From Micrococcales bacterium (lineage in GTDB: Bacteria > Actinomycetota > Actinomycetes > Actinomycetales > Dermatophilaceae), in the NCBI GenBank assembly GCA_030452775.1, contig JAKDLQ010000150.1:1-5743 (forward strand): a stretch of DNA of 5,743 nt, written 5' to 3'. Positions 1 to 4,781 of the stretch are shown here, piece after piece. The position numbers and the translations under genes are program-made. Position 1 is the first letter of the stretch; each line of letters begins with the position of its first letter. A model generated the notes under the pieces. It ran no database searches, had not been told where the DNA came from, and saw only the letters and a program-made list of their open reading frames with translations.

Positions 1-756
1 CTCGCCGGCGACCGGCCGAGCGTCGGCGTGCCGTTCACGCGGCTCGTGCGGGTCGAGATGCGCAAGATGCTCGACACGAGGGCTGGGCGCTGGCTGCTCA
101 TCGGTATCGGCGTGGTCATCGCGACCGCGCTCGTCATCATGTTCTTCAACAACGGCGGTCAGCACCCGCTTGGTGAGTACCTCCGGGCGACGATGATGCC
201 GCAGGCGATCATTCTTCCCGTCGTCGGCATCCTCGCGGTGACCTCGGAGTGGTCGCAGCGCACCGGGCTGGTCACCTTCAGCCTCGAGCCTCGCCGGATG
301 CGGGTGTCGTGGGCCAAGTTCACCGCCGCCATGATCGTCGGGCTGGGCGCGGTCGTGTTCTCGACCGCTCTGGCCGCGGTTGCCCACCAAGCGGCGATCT
401 CCGTGCGCGGCTACAGCGGGGACTGGAGCATCGATCGTCTCGCGCTCTTCGGCGCGGCCCTCTACATCCTCCTCGGCATGGCCCAGGGCGTCGGCTTCGG
501 CATGCTCTTTCGCAACACGCCGGCCGCGATCGTCGCCTACTTCATCGTCCCGACTGCGTGGACGATCCTCGGGGAGCTGGTCAGCTGGCTGGAGAGCGCC
601 TCGCAGTGGCTCGACCTCGACCGGACGATGCAGCCGCTCTTCACCGGGAGCCTGACGGGTGAGCAGTGGGCGCAGCTCAGCGCCTCGGTCGGGCTCTGGG
701 TCATCCTGCCGCTCGGTCTGGGCCTGTGGCGCCTGAGCCGCGCCGAGATCAAGTAG
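1..756 (+). CDS. ABC-2 type transporter permease subunit (5' end outside window)
   Basis: This is the membrane-spanning half of an ABC exporter; the substrate is unknown. Numbering residues from the GTG at base 28, there are about six hydrophobic segments, near 22-40, 56-72, 98-118, 138-160, 165-187 and 218-236. Family-like motifs are the basic amphipathic N-terminus (RLVRVEMRKMLDTRAG) and the cytoplasmic loop TSEWSQRTGLVTFSLEPRR (72-90), typical of ABC-2 permeases that follow an ATPase gene. The frame stays open from base 1 to the GTG at 28, no ribosome binding site precedes that GTG, and relatives usually carry a longer N-terminal tail. I therefore treat the gene as starting upstream of the window, although GTG 28 remains possible. 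The stop is TAG at 754-756. The ATP-binding partner is presumably just upstream and out of view. The next gene converges on this one. Confidence 0.85.
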   Translation, partial: LAGDRPSVGVPFTRLVRVEMRKMLDTRAGRWLLIGIGVVIATALVIMFFNNGGQHPLGEYLRATMMPQAIILPVVGILAVTSEWSQRTGLVTFSLEPRRMRVSWAKFTAAMIVGLGAVVFSTALAAVAHQAAISVRGYSGDWSIDRLALFGAALYILLGMAQGVGFGMLFRNTPAAIVAYFIVPTAWTILGELVSWLESASQWLDLDRTMQPLFTGSLTGEQWAQLSASVGLWVILPLGLGLWRLSRAEIK

Positions 757-781
757 CCCCTCACCGCCCGACCTCAACACC

Positions 782-829
782 CACCCCTACTCCAACACGG
801 CAACTATCCCCTCACCCCTACGCCAACAC
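782..829. repeat. Pair of short CA-rich direct repeats
   Basis: A 17-base unit, cacccctacnccaacac, occurs at 782-798 and again at 813-829 with one difference, a period of 31 bases. The second unit runs straight into the left arm of the hairpin repeat at 826. A related stretch (ctcacccaacgcgccaacac) lies in the same position before the second hairpin at about 1985, so the motif looks like part of the same repeat family rather than an independent element. Confidence 0.5.
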
Positions 830-891
830 ACCGGGTAATCGCGAACTCCAACTGGTAATAACCGGTTGGAGCTCGCGATTGCCCGGTGTGT
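826..891. repeat. Long intergenic hairpin repeat, copy 1
   Basis: Two 31-base arms (826-856 and 861-891) enclose a four-base loop, aata. Pairing in the plus-strand RNA is 28 Watson-Crick pairs, two G-U pairs (836/881 and 853/864) and one mismatch (845/872). The arms begin with acacaccggg and end with cccggtgtgt. A related copy lies at 2001-2066. The flanking bases on both sides are also shared, so the whole repeat unit covers roughly 811-909. It sits between the convergent ends of the ABC permease and the GAP-family gene, so it could act as a bidirectional terminator or mRNA-stabilising structure; that role is inference. It resembles REP or small palindromic repeats, but I do not recognise a named family. 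Confidence 0.8.
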
Positions 892-982
892 CGCCGCAAT
901 GGGGCTCGGCGGCCCGGAAGCCCGCGGAATCCGAACAACCTGACGACGGCGGGCGGTCAGGTGGACGGGTGTCCCGGCGCGA

Positions 983-1657
983 TCAGGTGAGACCCGCGAT
1001 GCCGTTGCCGATGAGCTTGGCGCCCAGGACGAGGAACAGCACGAGCATGATGCCGGTGTTGTAGCGCGTCATCAGGTCCTTGACCGAGTTGAGTGGTCCG
1101 GTGGCCCGGGAGGGGGAGAGAAGGAAGAACAGTGCGGGACCGGCGACCGTCAGCGAACCGAGGACGACGAAGACAGCGATTGCCGCTGCGCTGCCGCCGG
1201 CCGACAGCCCGGCCTGAGCGATCGATGCGGCGGCAGCCAGGGTGAGGGCCAAGTTCTTCGGGTTCACCCCGGACAGGGCTGAACCCAGCAGGAACGCCTT
1301 TCCAGGCTTGATGGAGTCCAGGCTGGCCATCCAGCCCGGCATCTCCGCCTCCTCGTCCGCGTCGGGTCGACCCCGCCACTGCTTGACCCCCAGCCCCAGG
1401 AACAGTACACCCAGGGCCAGCTTGAGCCAGTCGAGCGCGGTGGACGTCGCGCCCTCGGAGCCATCGGCTCCACCGGCCAGGAGCACCACGACCACGCTCA
1501 CGATGGTCAGCCCCATGATCCAGCCCAGCGCGAACGCCGGGCCGTTGGCGCGGGCACGCGGCGTGCCGAGGATCAGCACGGCCGCGATGATCGGGACCGG
1601 ACTGATGGCCACGCCGAGTGCGGAGGGCAACAGGTCACCGATTGCCTGGGACAGCAT
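983..1657 (-). CDS. GAP family (Sap-like) integral membrane protein
   Basis: This 224-residue protein matches the actinobacterial GAP/SfLAP group, related to the mycobacterial sulfolipid-addressing protein Sap. Some members of that group are linked to glycolipid transport or cell-surface display; the substrate here is unknown. About six membrane segments are visible, near residues 10-30, 39-61, 75-91, 121-150, 155-180 and 200-220. Recognisable stretches are LGVAISPVPIIA (14-25), ANGPAFALGWIMG (37-49) and GVNPKN (130-135). An acidic cytoplasmic loop (DADEEAE, 99-105) follows segment three. The frame is open far upstream, but I choose ATG 1657 because AAGGAG lies seven bases before it and the family's N-terminal hydrophobic segment begins there. 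The gene stands alone: it converges on the ABC permease and follows the cbi operon across about 490 bases. A LysE-type exporter is a less likely alternative. Confidence 0.85.
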   Translation of the reverse strand: MLSQAIGDLLPSALGVAISPVPIIAAVLILGTPRARANGPAFALGWIMGLTIVSVVVVLLAGGADGSEGATSTALDWLKLALGVLFLGLGVKQWRGRPDADEEAEMPGWMASLDSIKPGKAFLLGSALSGVNPKNLALTLAAAASIAQAGLSAGGSAAAIAVFVVLGSLTVAGPALFFLLSPSRATGPLNSVKDLMTRYNTGIMLVLFLVLGAKLIGNGIAGLT

Positions 1658-1664
1658 CGTTTCG

Positions 1665-1670
1665 CTCCTT
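1665..1670 (-). promoter_or_regulatory. Ribosome binding site that fixes the GAP-family start
   Basis: The minus strand reads AAGGAG, then seven bases, then ATG at 1657. This is the strongest Shine-Dalgarno match in the window. It argues against the much longer in-frame start near 2026, whose extra residues would cross the hairpin repeat and a pseudogene fragment. Confidence 0.75.
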
Positions 1671-1723
1671 GGGTGGTTTGCTTGCTTGAGAGTTCGTTCG
1701 AGGTGTCGCGCGGAGCGTGAGGC

Positions 1724-1846
1724 CGGGCCAACCGTGAGTATCCAGTTCGTCTTTCGGCCCCGTGATCGGTCGGGTCCCAGGTGCAGGCGGACCGAACCAT
1801 CGGCGTCCACACTATGGTCATCGGGTGCGGAATGGCGATCTGGGTC
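1724..1846 (-). pseudogene. C-terminal remnant of a DUF1214-type protein
   Basis: In the frame that leads into the GAP-family gene, about 41 codons translate to DPDRHSAPDDHSVDADGSV followed by RLHLGPDRSRGRKTNWILTVGP. This resembles the conserved C-terminal part of DUF1214 proteins, where a (V/N)xADGSVxxxxGPxxPxGxxxNWxxTVPG pattern is usual. The rest of the domain is absent: before it there is only unrecognisable sequence, and the expected continuation (a leucine-rich LRLYGP-type segment) is replaced by unrelated codons. No start codon or ribosome binding site serves it. It is best read as a leftover of a deleted gene. The match is from memory of the family pattern, not an alignment. Confidence 0.42.
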
Positions 1847-2000
1847 AAGAGTGTGATCGATGAGGCAGCAGGTGTTGAGCGTCGCAGGCGGTGACGGAGC
1901 AGACCTGGGCGAGCGCGGCATCGGCGAGGCCGACCACGTCGCAGGACCGACCAGCCACTCGCCGTTGGGACCAACGCATCTGCTCTCACCCAACGCGCCA
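1847..2000. other. Intergenic stretch with no recognisable gene
   Basis: Between the DUF1214-like remnant and the second hairpin I see no convincing coding region on either strand. Short open frames exist on both strands, but they lack ribosome binding sites and recognisable composition. It may be further decayed sequence from the same lost gene region. Confidence 0.4.
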
Positions 2001-2066
2001 ACACACCGAACAATCGCGAACTCCAACCGGTTATTACCAGTGGGAGTTCGCGATTGCTCGGTGTGT
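2001..2066. repeat. Long intergenic hairpin repeat, copy 2
   Basis: Two 31-base arms (2001-2031 and 2036-2066) enclose the loop tatt. There are three mismatched positions (2010, 2025 and 2028 against their partners). It is related to the copy at 826-891. Aligned directly, the two 66-base hairpins differ at 10 positions; with one reverse-complemented they differ at only 6, and the loops then match (aata). Outer flanks (ctcaccc...cgcca on the left, cgccgc then atggggctcgg on the right) keep the same orientation in both copies. It lies 84 bases past the cbiO stop, on the downstream side of the cbi operon. Confidence 0.8.
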
Positions 2067-2112
2067 CGCCGCGATGGGGCTCGGTGTGTCGCCGCGATGG
2101 GGCTCGGTGTGT
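2058..2112. repeat. 23-bp tandem repeat beside hairpin copy 2
   Basis: The unit tcggtgtgtcgccgcgatggggc, starting with tcggtgtgt and ending with gatggggc, occurs at 2058-2080 and identically at 2081-2103, and a nine-base partial unit follows at 2104-2112. The first unit begins inside the right arm of the hairpin. Hairpin copy 1 has a single version of the same flank. The pattern suggests local duplication of the element's right end. Confidence 0.8.
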
Positions 2113-2123
2113 GAGCCGCCCGT

Positions 2124-2146
2124 CCGCGGCGCGGCCCGGGCCGCGG
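2124..2146 (-). terminator. GC-rich hairpin after cbiO, candidate terminator
   Basis: Just past the cbiO stop, seven-base arms ccgcggc (2124-2130) and gccgcgg (2140-2146) pair perfectly. An alternative perfect 14-base palindrome, gcggcccgggccgc, occupies 2131-2144. A further pair, gtgtgag (2109-2115) and ctcacac (2149-2155), encloses the whole region and overlaps the stop codon. No U-tract follows, which is common for hairpin terminators in high-GC actinobacteria. The role is inferred from position and structure. Confidence 0.4.
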
Positions 2147-2149
2147 GCC

Positions 2150-2902
2150 TCACACGACGGTGAAGCCGTAGGGCAGCTCGAGGCGGGGCCGGGCCAGCAG
2201 ATCGGCGTCGGCGAGGACCTCACGGGTGCGGCCGTCGCCTGCGATGACGCCGTCGCTGAGGATGACCGAACGTTCGCACAGCTCGAGGGCGTAGGGCAGG
2301 TCGTGGGTGACCATGAGCACCGTGACGTCAAGGGCGCGGACGATGTCGGCGAGCTCGCGGCGGGAGGCCGGGTCGAGGTTCGATGACGGCTCGTCCATGA
2401 TGAGGATCTCCGGCTCCATCGCCAGCACCGTCGCCACCGCGACGCGACGCCGCTGGCCGTAGGACAGGTGGTGTGGCGGCCGGTCGATGAAGGCGTCCAT
2501 CCCGACCTGCTCCAGCGCGCGCAGCACCCGCGTGTCGAGCGCGTCGCCGCGCAGGCCGAGGTTGGCCGGGCCGAATGCCACGTCGTCGCGGACCGTCGGC
2601 ATGAAGAGCTGGTCGTCGGGGTCCTGGAAGATGATGCCGACCCGGCGCCGGATCTCGGCGAGGTTGTTCGTGGTGACCTCGAGACCGGAGACCGAGACCG
2701 TGCCGGCGCCCGCGGCGAGGATCCCGTTGAGGTGCAGCACGAGCGTCGTCTTGCCGGCGCCGTTGGGCCCCAGCAGGGCGACCCGCTCGCCGCGATGCAC
2801 GTGCAGATCCACCCCGAAGAGGGCCTGGTGGCCGTCCGGGTAGGCGAAGGCCAGACCGCGCACGTCGAGCACCGGCGCGCTCGGAGCTCTCGGCATGCTC
2901 AT
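2150..2902 (-). CDS. cbiO: Cobalt/nickel ECF transporter ATPase CbiO
   Basis: This 250-residue protein is the ATP-hydrolysing subunit that powers metal uptake from the cytoplasmic face. Visible motifs in order are Walker A GPNGAGKTT (45-53), the Q-loop with the CbiO/EcfA hallmark FQDPDDQLF (92-100), the signature LSYGQRRR (146-153), Walker B ILIMDEP (166-172), the D-loop SNLD (174-177) and the switch histidine in VTHD (H200). All catalytic positions look intact and the length is normal for the family. The ATG at 2902 overlaps the cbiQ stop as ATGA, and no strong ribosome binding site precedes it, so translation is probably coupled to cbiQ. A second in-frame ATG two codons later is possible. 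Longer upstream starts would lie inside cbiQ and add a non-family tail. It is the last gene of the operon. Confidence 0.93.
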   Translation of the reverse strand: MSMPRAPSAPVLDVRGLAFAYPDGHQALFGVDLHVHRGERVALLGPNGAGKTTLVLHLNGILAAGAGTVSVSGLEVTTNNLAEIRRRVGIIFQDPDDQLFMPTVRDDVAFGPANLGLRGDALDTRVLRALEQVGMDAFIDRPPHHLSYGQRRRVAVATVLAMEPEILIMDEPSSNLDPASRRELADIVRALDVTVLMVTHDLPYALELCERSVILSDGVIAGDGRTREVLADADLLARPRLELPYGFTVV

Positions 2903-3666
2903 CGCGCGATCACCAGCGCGGCCGCACACACGAGCACCGCGACACCCGGCAGTATGCCGCCCACCGCCCACTCCCCGCTGGTCGCCGTGCGAGGGTGCAG
3001 GCTGGGGAGGCGGCCGGCGTAGCCACGGGAGAGCATCGCGAGATGGACGCGCTCACCGCGTTCGTAGGAGCGGATGAACAGGGCCCCGAGCGTGTGCCCC
3101 AGCACCGGCCACTGCCGGATCGAGCGAGCCCGAAACCCTCTGGAGTCACGGGCGATCCGCATCCGGGACAGCTCCCCTGCGACGACCTCCGTGTAGCGCA
3201 GCATGAAGCTCATGATCTGCACGAGCGGCTGGGGCAGGCGCAGCCTCTCGAAACCCGCCACGAGGTCCCGCGCCTCGGTCGTGGCCGCCGCGAGCAGGGA
3301 GGCGATCACCCCGAGAGTGCCCTTGGCGAGCAGCGCCCAGGCCGCGACGAGACCGGGCGCGGAGACCTCGAACGGCCCGACCGCCACCCGGGGTCCGATC
3401 GCGACGAAGGGCACGAGGAGCGCGAAGACGACGAACGGGACCTCCACGACCATCCGCGTGCCGATGTAGGACAACGGAACCCGCGACACGAGGACGGCGC
3501 CGACCAGCGCGGTGAGGTGAGCGGCATACGGCCAGAAGGCTTCTCGAGGGGTGGCGACGACGGCAAGGACGAAGAGGACGAGCGCGACGATCTTGACGTG
3601 AGCCGGCAGGCGGTGAATGGCCGAGTGACCGTGGTAGTGCAGCGTGTGCCCGTGGCCGGCGCCCAC
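2899..3666 (-). CDS. cbiQ: Cobalt/nickel ECF transporter transmembrane coupling protein CbiQ
   Basis: This 255-residue T-component links the CbiO ATPase to the metal-binding CbiM subunit. Hydrophobic segments lie near residues 24-40, 47-62, 72-92, 103-128 and 234-253. The two coupling motifs of EcfT proteins are present: RIARDSRGF (170-178) and AMLSRGYAGR (210-219), whose arginines seat in the ATPase groove. The N-terminus is rich in histidine, seven in the first 23 residues. The start is GTG at 3666. Upstream in frame there are only two sense codons, CAC and CTC, before the TGA that ends the PDGLE gene, so no earlier start is available. The spacing to that stop is six bases, and the 3' end overlaps cbiO by four. 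The ribosome binding site is weak, suggesting translational coupling. Confidence 0.92.
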   Translation of the reverse strand: MGAGHGHTLHYHGHSAIHRLPAHVKIVALVLFVLAVVATPREAFWPYAAHLTALVGAVLVSRVPLSYIGTRMVVEVPFVVFALLVPFVAIGPRVAVGPFEVSAPGLVAAWALLAKGTLGVIASLLAAATTEARDLVAGFERLRLPQPLVQIMSFMLRYTEVVAGELSRMRIARDSRGFRARSIRQWPVLGHTLGALFIRSYERGERVHLAMLSRGYAGRLPSLHPRTATSGEWAVGGILPGVAVLVCAAALVIAR

Positions 3667-3672
3667 GAGGTG

Positions 3673-3990
3673 TCAGGCCTGCGGGCCGGTGGCGCCGCTG
3701 CGGTCGCGGCGGCGCAGCACGACGACGAGGCCACCCATGACCAGCCCGGTGGCAGCGACGCCGAGGACCCCGGCGACCCCGCCCGAGAGACGTTCGTCGC
3801 TGACACCCCTGGTCGCGTACCCGGCGAGCGGTCCCGTCTCGGCGGCGTGGGTCTCGGCGCTCTGGTGGAATCCCGTCGTCTCCGCCACATGCTCGAGCCC
3901 GTCCGGGCTACTGGAGGCGTACCACGACAGCGCTCCCGCGATGAGCAGGCTGACCGCGATGGCGAGGACAGCGAAGCGCCTGGTGCTCAC
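3673..3990 (-). CDS. PDGLE domain protein, CbiN-like accessory subunit
   Basis: This 105-residue protein has one membrane segment near each end (about residues 6-25 and 72-92) around a short extracytoplasmic loop. The loop opens with the diagnostic SSPDGLE sequence (27-33), followed by a histidine- and glutamate-bearing stretch (HVAETTGFHQSAETHAAE, 34-51). PDGLE proteins accompany or are fused to CbiM in CbiMNQO and NikMNQO transporters, where the N subunit is needed for metal loading. Here it is a separate gene. The start GTG at 3990 overlaps the cbiM stop (GTGA), with AGGGGG seven bases before it. The in-frame upstream extension lies antiparallel to nothing useful: it is arginine-rich sequence inside cbiM in another frame. 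The symbol cbiN is sometimes used for this position, but the sequence is the PDGLE type rather than classical CbiN. Confidence 0.85.
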   Translation of the reverse strand: MSTRRFAVLAIAVSLLIAGALSWYASSSPDGLEHVAETTGFHQSAETHAAETGPLAGYATRGVSDERLSGGVAGVLGVAATGLVMGGLVVVLRRRDRSGATGPQA

Positions 3991-4676
3991 GGGGTCACCC
4001 CCTGGCGAATCTCTAGTGGGCGGGCGCCGAGCAATGGACGCGCGCCGTAGACGAGATCGGGGCGCACGGCGACGACCGACCCGACGACGAGGGCGGTGAT
4101 GAGGGCCTCGCCGATTCCGATGAGCAGATGCCACGAGACCATCGCGGTGAGGACGGCGACCACGGGGATGTCGGCCTGCCCGCCGATCGCGAAGAGGCCG
4201 GCGAAGGCGGCCGCGGCGACCGGGACCGAGACCAACGCCCCGATGGCCGCGGCGGGAGCGACGGACGTGAGGCGGCGCGGCAGCAGATGCGATGCCGCGC
4301 GGAAGACGAGCCAGCCCGTCCAGACCCCGACGAGTCCCATGAGCAGGACGTTGGTGCCAAGCGCGGTGATGCCGCCGTCCGCGAAGAGGAATGCCTGGAG
4401 GATCAGCACGACGGTGAGGGCCAGCGTCGCGAGCCAGGGTCCGGCGAGGACCGCGGCCAGGGCGCCGCCGAGCAGGTGACCGGAGGTGCCGGCGCCGACC
4501 GGGAAGTTGATCATCTGGGCCGCGAAGATGAAGACGGCCACGAGGCCGGCCATCGGGGTGGTGCGCTCGTCCAGGTCGCGCCGGGTGCCGCGGATCGCCG
4601 CGGCCACGCCACCGGCGGCCACCACCGCCGTAGCTATCGAGGTCGGCGCGTCGAGGAAGCCGTCGGGAACGTGCAT
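3987..4676 (-). CDS. cbiM: Cobalt/nickel ECF transporter substrate-binding membrane subunit CbiM
   Basis: This 229-residue S-component binds the metal ion and determines specificity. The N-terminus MHVPDGFLD is the family hallmark: in the structurally studied homologue NikM the Met1 amine, His2 and His67 chelate the metal, and here His2 and His67 (GTSGHLLGG, 63-71) are both present at exactly those positions. Other conserved pieces are AAQMINFPV (52-60), LFADGGITALGTNVLLMG (97-114) and SWHLLIGIGEALIT (181-194). Six or seven membrane segments span the protein. The ATG at 4676 is certain because the Met-His pair must be the true N-terminus. It is the first gene of the operon and overlaps the PDGLE gene by four bases. 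No good ribosome binding site precedes it, consistent with a leaderless transcript. Sequence alone does not separate cobalt from nickel use. Confidence 0.94.
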   Translation of the reverse strand: MHVPDGFLDAPTSIATAVVAAGGVAAAIRGTRRDLDERTTPMAGLVAVFIFAAQMINFPVGAGTSGHLLGGALAAVLAGPWLATLALTVVLILQAFLFADGGITALGTNVLLMGLVGVWTGWLVFRAASHLLPRRLTSVAPAAAIGALVSVPVAAAAFAGLFAIGGQADIPVVAVLTAMVSWHLLIGIGEALITALVVGSVVAVRPDLVYGARPLLGARPLEIRQGVTP

Positions 4677-4682
4677 GCCGCC

Positions 4683-4688
4683 AGGCTA
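4683..4688 (-). promoter_or_regulatory. Candidate -10 element of a leaderless cbiM promoter
   Basis: On the minus strand TAGCCT, which fits the actinobacterial TANNNT pattern, lies six bases before the cbiM ATG. That spacing would put transcription start at or next to the ATG. The absence of a purine-rich ribosome binding site supports a leaderless message. The expected -35 region would fall inside the palindrome at 4690-4718, where no good -35 match is visible. Confidence 0.33.
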
Positions 4689-4689
4689 T

Positions 4690-4718
4690 CCCTAGATGCG
4701 ACTCGGTCGCATCTAGGG
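4690..4718. promoter_or_regulatory. Perfect 13-bp inverted repeat, likely operator
   Basis: Arms ccctagatgcgac (4690-4702) and gtcgcatctaggg (4706-4718) are perfectly complementary around the three-base centre tcg. The element ends 13 bases before the cbiM ATG and lies in the divergent region between cbiM and the plus-strand gene at 4782. A repressor bound here would cover the -35 side of a cbiM promoter. It does not look like a NikR site (GTATGA-N16-TCATAC), and I cannot assign it to a known regulator. It could instead form an RNA hairpin in an upstream-initiated transcript, but there is no U-tract. Confidence 0.6.
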
Positions 4719-4781
4719 CCCCGTGCCGATCCCCGGGCTCGAGGATTGCGGGCCTGCGAGAAGTCCTGCGAGGATGAGGCG

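Noticed and set aside
811..909. MITE or insertion sequence remnant
   Set aside because: There is no transposase, no terminal repeat apart from the hairpin itself, and no target duplication distinguishable from conserved flanks.
1242..1856. A 204-codon plus-strand frame opposite the GAP-family gene
   Set aside because: It is the antisense shadow of a clear membrane protein gene and lacks a ribosome binding site and any recognisable motif.
983..2026. A 347-codon version of the GAP-family protein starting near 2026
   Set aside because: The added 123 residues cross a hairpin arm and a pseudogene-like fragment, and a strong ribosome binding site marks ATG 1657.
2058..2112. CRISPR-like direct repeats
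   Set aside because: The units are head-to-tail with no spacers, and there is no cas gene nearby.
2995..4050. A 351-codon open frame on the plus strand antisense to cbiQ, the PDGLE gene and the end of cbiM
   Set aside because: It is very hydrophilic, matches no family I recognise, and lies opposite three well-supported genes; long antisense frames are expected in high-GC DNA.
4677..4781. Cobalamin riboswitch upstream of cbiM
   Set aside because: Only 105 bases separate the two genes, and no B12-box-like sequence or multi-stem layout is visible.
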